Source: Nemertoderma westbladi (taxonomy: Eukaryota > Xenacoelomorpha > Nemertodermatida > Nemertodermatidae). From it: 56,804 bases of DNA. The stretch is taken from positions 1 through 56,804 of the forward strand of contig JAUCBJ010007058.1 in assembly GCA_032718475.1 (NCBI GenBank). Reading direction: 5' to 3'. Positions 21,378-30,299 of the stretch are shown here, one piece after another. Position 1 is the first letter of the stretch; each line of letters starts with the position of its first letter. The notes beneath the pieces were generated by a model that was not told where the DNA came from, ran no database searches, and worked only from the letters and a program-made list of their open reading frames with translations. The translations under genes were made by a program, and so were the position numbers.

Positions 21378-21625
21378 TGTGGTGATAATATATGGCTCGC
21401 CCCACGGACACCCTGGGACGAGGGGGGAGAGACCTACCGGGGTTAGACAGTCAGTATGTCGGTGTTAGTCAGAGTACGGCAGTACATATTCTGTTATTAG
21501 GCTACTTACTACATGCCGTGACCAGTCCCCGGAGGACCCTATTATACATATCTATCTGATAGTATCTGCTCCAGACAGAGGTTTTATTCGTCTGCTGCCT
21601 CGCAGCAATAGTAGATACGCCCACA
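21378..21625 (+). repeat. Gypsy-1 3' LTR with preceding polypurine tract
   Basis: Copy of the 5' LTR with four substitutions. The purine run AAGGGGG at 21371-21377 abuts its first base and is the plus-strand primer site. The 60 bp between the pol stop and the LTR contain nothing else. Confidence 0.98.
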
Positions 21626-22745
21626 ATGAGCAACAACAAGCAATGATAAAGTACAATAACGAGCAAAAATGAGCAACAACGAACAATAATGAGCAACAAC
21701 GAGCAACAATGAGCAACAACAAGCAACAATGAGCTATAATGAGCAACAACGAGCAACAATGAGCAACAACGAGCAACAATGAGCAACAACGAGCAATAAT
21801 AAAGTACAACCACGAGCAACAATGAGCAACAACGAACAATAATGAGCAACAACGAGCAACAATGAGCAACAACGAGCAACAATGAGCAACAACGAGCAAC
21901 AATGAGCAATAACAAGCAATAATAAAGTACAACAACGAGCAAAAAAGTACAACAATGAGCACCAACGAGCAACAATGAGCAACAACGAGCAACAACGAGC
22001 AATAATGAGCAACAACGAGCAACAATGAGCAACAACGAGCAACAATGAGCAATAACAAGCAATAATAAAGTACAACAACGAGCAAAAAAGTACAACAATG
22101 AGCACCAACGAGCAACAATGAGCAACAATGAGCAACAACGAGCAATAATAAAGTACAACCACGAGCAACAATGAGCAACAACGAACAATAATGAGCAACA
22201 ACGAGCAATAATGAGCAACAACGAGCAACAATGAGCAACAACGAGCAATAATAAAGTACAACCACGAGCAACAATGAGCAACAACGAACAATAATGAGCA
22301 ACAACGAGCAATAATGAGCAACAACGAGCAACAATGAGCAACAACGAGCAACAATGAGCAACAACGAGCAACAATGAGCAATAACAAGCAATAATAAAGT
22401 ACAACAACGAGCAAAAAAGTACAACAATGAGCACCAACGAGCAACAATGAGCAACAACGAGCAACAACGAGCAATAATGAGCAACAACGAGCAACAATGA
22501 GCAACAACGAGCAACAATAAGCAACAACGAGCAACAATGAGCAATAACAAGCAATAATAAAGTACAACAACGAGCAAAAACGTACAACAATGAGCACCAA
22601 CGAGCAACAATGAGCAACAACGAACAACAACGAGCAACAATGAGCAACAATGAGCAATAACAAGCAATAATAAAGTTCAACATCGAACAACAACGTACAA
22701 CAATGAGCAACAACGTACAACAACGAGCAACAACGAACAACAAGC
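21626..22745 (+). repeat. 10/20-bp repeat, main part of left arm
   Basis: About 1.1 kb of GAGCAACAAC / GAGCAACAAT units with higher-order blocks. A segment containing AATAATAAAGTACAACAACG and AGCAAAAAAGTACAACAATG recurs at about 21905, 22047, 22378 and 22540. Another with AAAGTACAACCACGAGCAAC recurs at about 21790, 22138 and 22240. All three minus-strand frames are open for 350-450 codons because the 10-bp unit lacks stops in any frame. The resulting Leu/Val/Cys repeat is not a credible protein. Confidence 0.95.
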
Positions 22746-22755
22746 CACAAACAAT

Positions 22756-22938
22756 TGTTAAACTGCAGTACCGGTGGCACTGCAGGAGTGTCAGGCAGTA
22801 ACAGACAAAAAGTGGTACCTGTACAGTGGTATGGCAGGACAGCACTGACCAGTCAAATCTGAAAGTATATTGGTCAAATATATGAAGTTTTTTTCGATAT
22901 TTAATTTTTCGTTCGAAGTTAAGTAGCCAACCGCTACA
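22756..22938 (-). repeat. Gypsy-2 3' LTR, truncated
   Basis: Matches 28501-28682 at about 92 percent. On the minus strand it starts TGTAGCGGTTGGCTACTTAA, right after a purine tract (GGGGGGAG, 22939-22946). The last part present in the other LTR (28422-28500) is missing, and the 10/20-bp array abuts the break. The end of this LTR was therefore lost, probably by deletion into the array. Confidence 0.9.
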
Positions 22939-23004
22939 GAGCTCCCCCCAGAACCGAAAAATAAAAACTATAGATAATCTGGAGGGCGGATTGCACGGCC
23001 ACTC

Positions 23005-23394
23005 CTAGTAAATATCGAATGTTTCTTGTCGCTTAGGGGGCGAGGTGGGAGGTGGACGCATGGTATGTTTCACTTGCGTGTCCACTAGGGGGCGTCCGGG
23101 TGGTCGTCCACGTCGTGGGGGTTCAGCCACATCCATAGGTTGGTCGGTGTCTAGATGAGCTGGCTTGAGGCGGTCGACTGATATGGTCTCAGTTCGGCCA
23201 CCATATGCAATTTTAAATGTCTTAAGACCAGTCTCAATGACTTCAAAGGGGCTGTCGTAGGGTCTCTGTAAAGGAGTGCGATGGGAATCGTGATGTTCAA
23301 AACATAAAGGCTGGTGGATATTGCGACGGAACGGAGGATTTAGGTAACGCATGGTTGGAAGTCGGTGTTGGACAAACAGGCATGCGTGCATCTG
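23005..23394 (-). pseudogene. Gypsy-2 integrase C-terminal end
   Basis: The minus-strand frame encodes the post-catalytic integrase tail: LQRPYDSPFEVIETGLKTFK, then a TISVDRLKPAHLD segment that is diagnostic of gypsy Pol C-termini, followed by a basic proline-rich tail. Its upstream continuation lies beyond the LINE at 26412-26515. There the frame reads AELVYGAPLTVPGDFI, which normally precedes this segment. It is a remnant of a retrotransposon, not a host gene. Confidence 0.88.
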
Positions 23395-26354
23395 AGGTGA
23401 ATCTGAGGCAAGTCACTAGACTAGCCTCAGTAAACACCCTAACACTCGGGTCCCCAATGCGACAAGGTGAGCTGACTGCCTTGGCAGATAAGCTTTCTCT
23501 TAGCGCAGTGGGTGTTCAAGAGCACCGAATGCAGACTGGACAGACTGATGAGGTTCTGATTAAGGACATGGGGGGCGGTTGGCGACTCGCCCTCGCGTCA
23601 GCAGATGATAGTGGCAATGGTGGAATTGGTCTATTGATGAATCCAACTGCACATGCAGCATTGGACAAAATAGACCAAATCTCTAACCGCATCATCCGTT
23701 GCCACTTCTCATGTTCTGGAAGACTGGCTAAGAAGTTTCCCAAGGTGGTTCTGATTGTATGCTACTCTCCAACTAGTGTTGCCCCTGTAGAGGAGGTGGA
23801 AAATTTCTACCACAATCTACAAGCAGCTACTGATGGAGTGGATCAGCATGCATTCTTAACATTCCTGGGAGACTTCAATGCAAGTCTGCATCAATCACCT
23901 ACATCGCCCTGGGTCTATAGCAATAGTGTTAACCGAAATTCTGTCCATCTTCAGGATTTTATCTCTGGAAATGGATTGTTTTCGGCTGGAACCCAGTTCA
24001 AGAAGCGAACTGGAAAGCTATGGACTCATAGTGGACCCAGTGGTCACAAGTCCCAGATAGACCATATTCTGTTTCGTAGGAAATACAGGAGCTCTATACA
24101 AGACTGTAATGCATTTACACTTCGACCCTTCTCCAGTGATCACCGCCTTATTGTGGCCAAGGTAAGACTTAGTCTGCGTGCTAGCAGAACAACGAAATCT
24201 GCCTTGCCGCGGCATGACTGGTCCTCTCTGTTGCAACAGCCAAGTGTGAGATCCAGCTTCACACTACAGCTGAGCAACAGGTATGAGGCTCTTGCCTCTG
24301 AGGCGGCAGATCACTGTGAGGGCTATACTGCCTTTACAGAAGCAGTTAAGTTAGCAGCTGCAGAAACAGTTCCTGTATACCCTCGAAACAGGAAAAGGGC
24401 CCCCTGGACTGACAACAAAATTCAGAAGTGCCGAAATGACCTTCATAAGGCGCAGAAAGAGTCCCGACTCAAACAGACTACAGCGGCCAAGAATGCAGTT
24501 AAGGCTGCATCTAGGTCCCTGAACAGGCAGTACTCTGTTAATCTACAGGAGCTAATAAACCAACAGGTTGATGCCATCAATGATGCTGACGACAGCAGGC
24601 AATCATCCCAGGCATGGAAATCAATCAATCTGCTTACTGGGCGGAAAAGCCAACCAACCACCAAGGTTAAGGCTGAATCACCAGCCGATCGCCTCAATGG
24701 TTGGAAAGCCCACTTTGAAAAGCTCCTCAATAATGACAGGGTATTGCCTGATAACTTTATAGAAGTAAAAGTGTCTGAGTCTGTACTCCCAGATATTCCC
24801 ATTGGCGATATCTCCTTTGCAGAAGTGCAGGCTGCTGCAAAGAGCATTAAGACCAATCGTGCCAGTGGAGTAGATGGTGTTCCCCCTGAGGTCTTTAAAA
24901 TACCTGAGTGTTTAAAGCTCATCTATCCCATCATAGTAGACATGTACCGAACAACAAGAGTCCCACAAGAAATGAAAACAAATAAGTTGGTGCCAGTTCC
25001 CAAGAAGGGCAACCTAACACTCTATGGTTCTTTTCGGGGAATCTCATTGATCTCGATTGCTGCAAAGCTATACAATAGGATTCTATTAAATCGCATCAGG
25101 GATCCCATTGAGAGACTGCTCCGTGGAAATCAGAATGGGTTCCGTAAAGGTCGTGGGACCATGGAGCCCATTTTGGCACTTAGAAGGATAATTGAAGAAT
25201 TATCAAAAAAGAAAGACAGGCATCTGGCTGTTATCTTTGTTGACTTCTTCAAGGCCTTTGATTCAGTCTCTCGCTCACGTATGTTCAGCATACTTTCATT
25301 ATATGGGATTCCTGATGAAATTATTGCAGCAATCAGATCAGTATACGATGGTTCGACAACATTTGTGTCTACTGTTGACGGTGACACAGAACCATTTGAA
25401 GTGTTATGGGGTGTCCTCCAAGGAGACACACTTGCACCATTCTTGTTCATTATTGTGGTTGACTATGTTCTACGCATGTCCTTAGATCATCATAATGATG
25501 ATGGGGTGATGATAACTCCACCTACTGGCTCCAGAAGTCGAGGAAATCCTGCCAAGTACCTAACTGATCTAGACTTTGCTGATGACTTAGGAGTACTCTC
25601 AGAATCATTAGAGGGAGCCCAACGGCTCCTCAGCTCATTAGAACATGCTGCTTCTAGTGTTGGTCTTTTTATTAACTCCAGAAAGACCAAAATTCTGACC
25701 GTTAACTTTGAAAGTCCTCAGCAAGTCTCTGATCGGATGAGCATAAGCTCAAAGGATGGTATGCTTGAGCATGTGGACGACTTCTGTTACCTGGGATCAT
25801 GGATCCGGAAGTCAGGTGAGGACCTTCGAATACGTAAGGGAAAGGCATGGGCAGCCTTGAATAGGCTTTCCAGGATTTGGAAGTCACCGAGAATTAATCG
25901 GAAACTTAAGGTCCGATTATTTAGAGCAGCAGTAGTTCCAGTACTCCTCTATGGGAGTCCATGCTGGGCTCTAACTGCTGAGGACACCAAATCTCTGGAT
26001 GGCACATTCACAAGAATGCTACGCCGGGTTCATTGTGTCAAGTACAATGCACACATCTCCAACCAGACACTATATAACATTGGAGGTGTCTCATTGGTTC
26101 CCCCAAGCTTGACACTAGAACAAAACCGCCTCCGCTTTGCAGGACATTGCTTTCGCCGTGAGGACCAGCCAGTGCATAATCTTGTACTTTGGCAGCCTCA
26201 TGGAGTGAATAAGCATGGTGGACAGCCCATGACTTTCTTGAGACGCATCTTAAAGGACACTGGCCTTAAAGATGCGGATGATCTAGCAAATGTCATGGGT
26301 GATAGGGAGTTGTGGCGGTGCAATTTTGTTGACAAGCCGGCACAGCATTCTTAA
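23355..26354 (+). CDS. LINE endonuclease-reverse transcriptase, near intact
   Basis: The frame is open for 999 codons; the first 13 come from flanking Gypsy-2 DNA and the LINE part begins at about Glu14. An apurinic-type endonuclease fills residues 20-270: N27, E56 (VQEHRM), GDFN 172-175, D236 (SQIDHI), SDH 261-263. Reverse transcriptase has motif A with D630 (VDFFKAFD), QGDTLAPF, and FADD at 741-744. The C-terminal part has YLGSWI and LLYGSPCWALT blocks and ends ...ELWRCNFVDKPAQHS, with no zinc finger seen. This matches the RTE-like group of single-ORF LINEs. No stop or frameshift is present. The original start codon seems to be missing, so the copy is slightly 5' truncated but otherwise catalytically plausible. 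Confidence 0.95.
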   Translation: MEVGVGQTGMRASEVNLRQVTRLASVNTLTLGSPMRQGELTALADKLSLSAVGVQEHRMQTGQTDEVLIKDMGGGWRLALASADDSGNGGIGLLMNPTAHAALDKIDQISNRIIRCHFSCSGRLAKKFPKVVLIVCYSPTSVAPVEEVENFYHNLQAATDGVDQHAFLTFLGDFNASLHQSPTSPWVYSNSVNRNSVHLQDFISGNGLFSAGTQFKKRTGKLWTHSGPSGHKSQIDHILFRRKYRSSIQDCNAFTLRPFSSDHRLIVAKVRLSLRASRTTKSALPRHDWSSLLQQPSVRSSFTLQLSNRYEALASEAADHCEGYTAFTEAVKLAAAETVPVYPRNRKRAPWTDNKIQKCRNDLHKAQKESRLKQTTAAKNAVKAASRSLNRQYSVNLQELINQQVDAINDADDSRQSSQAWKSINLLTGRKSQPTTKVKAESPADRLNGWKAHFEKLLNNDRVLPDNFIEVKVSESVLPDIPIGDISFAEVQAAAKSIKTNRASGVDGVPPEVFKIPECLKLIYPIIVDMYRTTRVPQEMKTNKLVPVPKKGNLTLYGSFRGISLISIAAKLYNRILLNRIRDPIERLLRGNQNGFRKGRGTMEPILALRRIIEELSKKKDRHLAVIFVDFFKAFDSVSRSRMFSILSLYGIPDEIIAAIRSVYDGSTTFVSTVDGDTEPFEVLWGVLQGDTLAPFLFIIVVDYVLRMSLDHHNDDGVMITPPTGSRSRGNPAKYLTDLDFADDLGVLSESLEGAQRLLSSLEHAASSVGLFINSRKTKILTVNFESPQQVSDRMSISSKDGMLEHVDDFCYLGSWIRKSGEDLRIRKGKAWAALNRLSRIWKSPRINRKLKVRLFRAAVVPVLLYGSPCWALTAEDTKSLDGTFTRMLRRVHCVKYNAHISNQTLYNIGGVSLVPPSLTLEQNRLRFAGHCFRREDQPVHNLVLWQPHGVNKHGGQPMTFLRRILKDTGLKDADDLANVMGDRELWRCNFVDKPAQHS

Positions 26355-26399
26355 AAATGCAGCTGCAATGCAGCATGCCGATCCTAGTAGTAGTAGTAG
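23395..26399 (+). mobile_element. RTE-like LINE insertion, 3005 bp, with 12-bp TSD
   Basis: TGCGTGCATCTG occurs at 23383-23394 and again at 26400-26411, and the Gypsy-2 integrase frame continues across when the insert is removed. That proves the boundaries. The element ends in TAG triplets after a 45-bp 3' UTR, in keeping with the microsatellite tails of RTE LINEs. Related fragments in this window are at 2880-3756, 42284-42965, 48290-48470 and 49022-50095. Confidence 0.96.
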
Positions 26400-26411
26400 T
26401 GCGTGCATCTG

Positions 26412-27544
26412 GACGTCTGGTAGGAAGGCCAGTGATGTCGGTTAATCAGATGAAGAGGCAATAAAGTCGCCTGGGACCGTGAGTGGGGCACCGTAAACCA
26501 GCTCGGCTGAGGAGCAGTTTAAATGCAAAATGCAAAATCCAGTCCAGCACAAACGTTGTCCATTAGACGTTGGAATGCTTGTGCGGCATTTTTTAGACAG
26601 AAGGGCATGCGTATAAACTCGAAAAGACCAAATGGAGTTATGATGGCGGTCTTTGGAATGTCGTTGGAATGGACCAGGAATCTACCAGGTTGACTTTCGA
26701 GAAAATCATTGCCCCCACATGGCACGCAGAGAAGTCCTGTATGTGTGGGACTGGGTATCTGTCTGGAGTGGTCGTGTCGTTAAGCAGATGGTAGTCTCTA
26801 CAGGGTCGCCATCCTCCAGATGGTTTTGGTGCCATTTGAAGCGGGTAGGACCAGGGACTATTGAAACGCCATATAATCCCCATGGTTTCCATCTGGTGGA
26901 ATTCCTCCTTAGCCAACTCCAATTTATTGGGTGGAAGTCGGCGTGCCCGTCCGTGTACCGGGCGTCCGGAGGTCGGGATGAAGTGCTCGACTCCATGGCG
27001 GGCAGTCGGCTGAGAGAAAGTTGGGATGGTGATGTTGGGGAATTCCACGAGAAGGTCGGAGTAAATCTGGTTGATGGATGCAGAATAGATAAACTGGTGC
27101 ATTGTCGAGTAACTTGAGCGACGTAGATGAATCGGTTGAAACGACTCAATGTCGATGAACCGCTGCCCGTTCAAGTCTACAAGGAGGGAATTATCACAGA
27201 GAAAGTCAGCCCCAAGCAGCGGCTGGGGAACGTCTGTGTGAAAAAAATTCCCAGGTAAACCTGTAACCATTGAAGTTGAGGCATAGCCCACGGGTACTGT
27301 AGGAATGAATAGATGAGCCGTTGACTGCTCGATAGACACGGGCCTGATGAGCCGGAGCGAGTGTCGCAACTGTTGGGGGGAACACACTGACTTGTGCACT
27401 GGTGTCAACAAGGAACTGACACCCTGAGTTCTGGTCTCTCACATAGAAGAGATGTTCCCGCCTTGCTGTTGGACCAGCCGACGCAGCGGTTAATGTCGGC
27501 TGGTCTGCACATTTCCCTGTTACACGCATGTGGGTTGGCAGCAA
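26412..27544 (-). pseudogene. Gypsy-2 protease and partial reverse transcriptase
   Basis: On the minus strand the protease segment has FLVDTSAQVSVFPPT, where the family has DTG or DSG, so the active-site Gly is replaced by Ser. The reverse transcriptase follows in shifting frames: PKPSGGWRPCRDYHLLND, PDRYPVPHIQDFSA, FSKVNLV, then FGLFEFIRMPFCLKNAAQAF. It stops at GLDFAFCI, exactly before the expected catalytic YxDD. From about 26515 down to 26412 the frame jumps to late integrase sequence (AELVYGAPLTVPGD). Several frameshifts make it non-functional. Confidence 0.9.
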
Positions 27545-27559
27545 CGTGCAGCACTACCA

Positions 27560-28364
27560 AAACGTCTGTGGCAGTAGAAAAGTTTACTATCAGATAAGTT
27601 TGAGTTGGTTGTTGCGGAGCGAGCAGGAGTGACAGCTCGCTTGGTTTTGGACCGGGACCGGATGGGGAGTAAACAGTTTTTTTTATATGGTTTATATGGT
27701 TTATATGTGCCATTCCCTGTTGTTTGGCTAACAAAATAACGTCCGCAGTAGCTGCGAGTGCATGAGGATTGGTAAAGGAAGCATCAGAGAGCTGCATCCG
27801 AATATCGTCTGGAATCTGCTCGAGGAAAAGTTGCTCAAACAGGAGACATGGTTGATGTCCGCCGAGCAGTGCGAGCATCTCATCCATGAGTTGCGACGGT
27901 TTCCGTTCGCCGAGACCATGGATGTGAAGGAGTTTGGCAGCTCGCTCACGATGACTGAGGGAGAAGGTTACGGTGGCTGAATTGTGCCACTTAATACTTT
28001 TTTTTATTATTTTTTTTGAAGCGACTTTTTGGTCGACCAAAAAGTACTTTTTGGTCGACCAAAAAGTCCCTTAAAAAAATAAATAAAAAAAAGTATTAAG
28101 TGGCACAATTCAGCCACCGTAGAAGGTACCAAGAAGTCGAGCTTTAATATCATCATACCGACCAGTGACAGGAGGGGAAGTAAGAGTGTTTATGAGATGA
28201 GCTGCTGTAGACTGATCGAGGGCAGCGACAACATAAAACTATTTAGTTGAGTCGTTGGAGATCCTGCGTATGGTGAACTGGGCCTCCACCTGAGTAAACA
28301 AAACCGCACCGTTATTCGCCCAAAACTGAGGTAACTTGAGGGAAACTGCATTGACCTCGGCCAT
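27560..28364 (-). pseudogene. Gypsy-2 gag, broken by stop and MITE
   Basis: Starts at ATG 28364 (MAEVNAVSLKLPQFWANNG), then VEAQFTIRRISNDSTK and a TAG at 28241-28239 (codon 42). The frame resumes as FYVVAALDQSTAAHLINT until the hairpin element at 27969-28121. It continues as SLSHRERAAKLLHIHGLG and EQIPDDIRMQLSDA, with a decayed zinc-knuckle-like segment (FYCHRRFG) near 27590. It resembles the capsid region of gypsy Gag of the type with a tyrosine-histidine knuckle. Confidence 0.88.
27969..28121. mobile_element. 153-bp near-perfect hairpin MITE
   Basis: The ends TACGGTGGCTGAATTGTGCC and its exact inverse (ending CAGCCACCGTA) are perfect inverted repeats for about 41 bp, and almost the whole element is one palindrome. 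The centre holds two copies of CTTTTTGGTCGACCAAAAAG back to back. It is flanked by a direct repeat AGAAGGT (27962-27968 and 28121-28127, one base ambiguous), a 6-7-bp target duplication, and splits the Gypsy-2 gag frame. No coding capacity; superfamily unassigned. Confidence 0.9.
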
Positions 28365-28402
28365 CGCGATAGCTCACTCGCTAAACACACAACATGCGGT
28401 TG

Positions 28403-28420
28403 TGTGCGTCCGGGTCACCA
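28403..28420 (-). promoter_or_regulatory. Gypsy-2 primer-binding site
   Basis: On the minus strand TGGTGACCCGGACGCACA follows an LTR end ...CGCTTCA with one spacer base. TGGTGACCC-type primer sites are common in this gypsy lineage. Its position shows that the full LTR was longer than the 183 bp kept at the other end. Confidence 0.75.
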
Positions 28421-28421
28421 A

Positions 28422-28682
28422 TGAAGCGGTATATCTCCGCTTCCCATTGTAATATAAAAATAGTTTAAATATATTATAATAATCAAATGTCGGAGTAGCC
28501 TGTTAAACTGCAGTACCGGTGGCACTACAGGAGAGTCAGGCAGTAACAGACAAAAAGTGGTACCTGTATAGCGGTACGGCAGGACAGCACTGACCAGTCG
28601 AAACTGAAAGTATATTGGTCAAATATATGAAGTTTTATCGGTATTTAGTTTTTAATTCGAAGTTAAGTAGCCAACCGCTACA
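28422..28682 (-). repeat. Gypsy-2 5' LTR (261 bp)
   Basis: Minus-strand LTR from TGTAGCGG at 28682 to ...CTTCA at 28422. Positions 28501-28682 match the 3' LTR remnant at 22756-22938. The outer flank 28683-28839 is short unique sequence leading into the right array of 10/20-bp repeats. Confidence 0.85.
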
Positions 28683-28839
28683 ATATAAATAAATTCTCAA
28701 CCAAGAACTTAATAAATAATGCTGCCATACCCGCAATGTCATCAAGATGTTGCACAATACTGATATACCAGGACCGGTAGGCCTATACAAATATTTATCA
28801 GTTGAACTTATTTCAGTCTCATTGTTGTGTGTCGTCATT

Positions 28840-29373
28840 ATTGTTGCTCATGGTGGATCATTGTTGCTCGTTGTTGCTCATTGTTGCTCGTTGTTGCTCA
28901 TTGTTGCTCGTTGTCTCTCATTGTTGCTCGTTGTTGCTCATTGTTGTTCGTTGTTGCTCATTGTTGCTCGTTGTTGCTCATTGTTGCTCGTTGTCTCTCA
29001 TTGTTGCTCGTTGTTGCTCATTGTTGTTCGTTGTTGCTCATTGTTGCTCGTTGTTGCTCATTGTTGTTCGTTGTTGCTCATTGTTGCTCGTTGTTGCTCA
29101 TTGTTGCTCGTTGTCTCTCATTGTTGCTCGTTGTTGCTCATTGTTGTTCGTTGTTGCTCATTGTTGCTAGTTGTTGCTCATTGTTGCTCGTTGTTGCTCA
29201 TTGTTGCTCGTTGTAGCTCATTGTTGCTCGTTGATGCTCATTGTTGCTCGTTGTTGCTCATTGTTGCTGATTGTGGCTCGTTGTTGCTCATTTTTGCTCG
29301 TTGTTGCTCATTGTTGCTCATTGTTGCTCGTTGTTGCTCATTGTTGCTCGTTGTTGCTCATTGTTACTCGTTG
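28840..29373 (-). repeat. 10/20-bp repeat, right (inverted) arm
   Basis: About 0.53 kb of TTGTTGCTCATTGTTGCTCG units, the reverse complement of the array at 21626-22745, so the two arrays could pair. The outer end leads through CGTTGTGCATTTTAGCAC into the same unique terminal sequence as the left arm. Long Leu/Val/Cys ORFs on the plus strand here are repeat artefacts. Confidence 0.95.
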
Positions 29374-29572
29374 TGCATTTTAGCACATACCCATTCGAAC
29401 GAGCTTTCAAAAGTCGGAGAAACAATAGAAATATTACAATAGTGGCCACTCAGGCTGTCAGCGGCCACCATACAGTACATTCACATGGAAGTAAATTTAG
29501 AAAAAATATTTATTTTTCATCATGCTACGGAGGCTGAGGCTGATCTTTGCAAATTAATTTATTAATATTTTG

Positions 29573-29882
29573 TTTTTCAGAAGTTCTCCATGACGTCATA
29601 ATTTATGGTCGACCATAAATTAATATTTGATCGACCATAAATTATTTCTACTGTAGAAGTTTGAATTTCCCGGTTCCTTGTAGGGCGAGATATTGACTGG
29701 CCATTCATTGGTTACGGTAGTGGGAAAACATCCAATTGCACGTTTATTTGAATGGAATTACTTAAAGTAGCTAATGAAAGGCCTCGCCCACGCCCGAATG
29801 GTAACTAATGAATGGCCTCGCCCTACAAGGTTAATTTATAAACGACCATAAATTATGATGTCATGAAGAACTTCTGAAAAAA
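29573..29882. mobile_element. 310-bp foldback/MITE-like element
   Basis: Terminal inverted repeats: TTTTCAGAAGTTCTCCATGA on the left pairs with TCATGAAGAACTTCTGAAAA on the right with two mismatches in about 38 bp. A second, inner inverted pair lies within (CCTTGTAGGGCGAG with CTCGCCCTACAAGG, and GGCCATTCATTGGTTAC with GTAACTAATGAATGGCC). The left arm has TTTATGGTCGACCATAAATT. No ORF and no clear target duplication are present. Confidence 0.75.
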
Positions 29883-30299
29883 TTAATTCATTGGTAAAGT
29901 ATCATGCCTATTTTATTATTGTTATAATATAACAACTTTATACCATTTTCTTTATTAATAGGCCCCTATAACATATTGTTGTGTATTTGAAAACCTTTGA
30001 GCATAAATTGATCAATATTAATATTAATAACCCCGGCATTATTAGACCCAGCTTAAACCCGGCCCCAGCGAATATTTCAGACCCGGTAGTTTCGTAAGTT
30101 CGTCTTGCCCATAGGACATAGCCCAAATATCGAGGTATGCCCTGTTTGGGGATTAGCATCAGTGTAAAAAATATGACTAGGATCACAAAATTAAATATAG
30201 ATATACAAGCGGTGTTACAGCTACTGACTGACTGACTGAGCTAAGAAAGGTGCTCGAAGTTTGTGAGATAATGAAAGGATCCGGATAATCTTACCAAGT
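29883..30299. other. Non-coding, nothing recognised
   Basis: AT-rich sequence between the foldback element and the BEL/Pao remnant. A short ACTGACTGACTGA run occurs near 30220. No gene is supported. Confidence 0.4.

Larger units (their letters stand above)
16593..21625 (+). mobile_element. Gypsy-1: complete Ty3/gypsy retrotransposon (5033 bp)
   Basis: A structurally complete LTR element: two 248-bp LTRs, a primer-binding site, one gag-pol frame, a purine tract and a 5-bp target duplication. Its coding part is clearly GC-rich, in sharp contrast to the AT-rich host sequence. Domain order PR-RT-RNaseH-IN places it in Ty3/gypsy (Metaviridae-like). Two in-frame stops in gag make this copy probably non-autonomous as it stands. 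It inserted into the left arm of the tandem-repeat foldback structure. Confidence 0.97.
22756..28682 (-). mobile_element. Gypsy-2: decayed Ty3/gypsy element, minus strand
   Basis: LTRs at both ends, a primer-binding site, gag, protease, a partial reverse transcriptase and the integrase C-terminus lie in order on the minus strand. An internal deletion near 26515-26525 joins the RT just before its catalytic YxDD to the end of integrase, removing RNase H and most of integrase. A LINE (23395-26399) and a 153-bp hairpin element (27969-28121) inserted later. The reading frame has many stops and shifts. It is far older than Gypsy-1 and of a different lineage (gag with a YHRRFG-type knuckle). Confidence 0.93.
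16465..29410. mobile_element. Foldback (FB/TU-like) composite with nested retrotransposons
   Basis: The left end (16480-16540) and the reverse complement of the right end (29365-29420) share a unique terminal sequence: TTCGAATGG, then GTGCTAAAATGCACAACGAG with few differences. Inside each end lies an array of 10/20-bp units (GAGCAACAACGAGCAACAAT), plus-sense on the left (16525-16592 and 21626-22745) and reverse-complement on the right (28840-29373). Long inverted termini built of short tandem repeats are the hallmark of Drosophila Foldback and sea-urchin TU elements. Gypsy-1 interrupts the left arm and Gypsy-2, with a LINE and a MITE inside it, lies between the arms. Outer target duplications were not found, so exact ends are uncertain. 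Confidence 0.6.

Noticed and set aside
21502-22845. Minus-strand ORFs of 350-450 codons rich in Cys, Leu, Val
   Set aside because: The 10-bp repeat unit has no stop in any frame, so all three frames are open together. This is a property of the repeat, not a gene.
23005-23391. Independent host gene on the minus strand
   Set aside because: The sequence is the conserved C-terminal tail of gypsy Pol and lines up with the rest of Gypsy-2.
28747-29537. Plus-strand Leu/Val/Cys repeat ORFs
   Set aside because: Same repeat in the opposite orientation; artefact.
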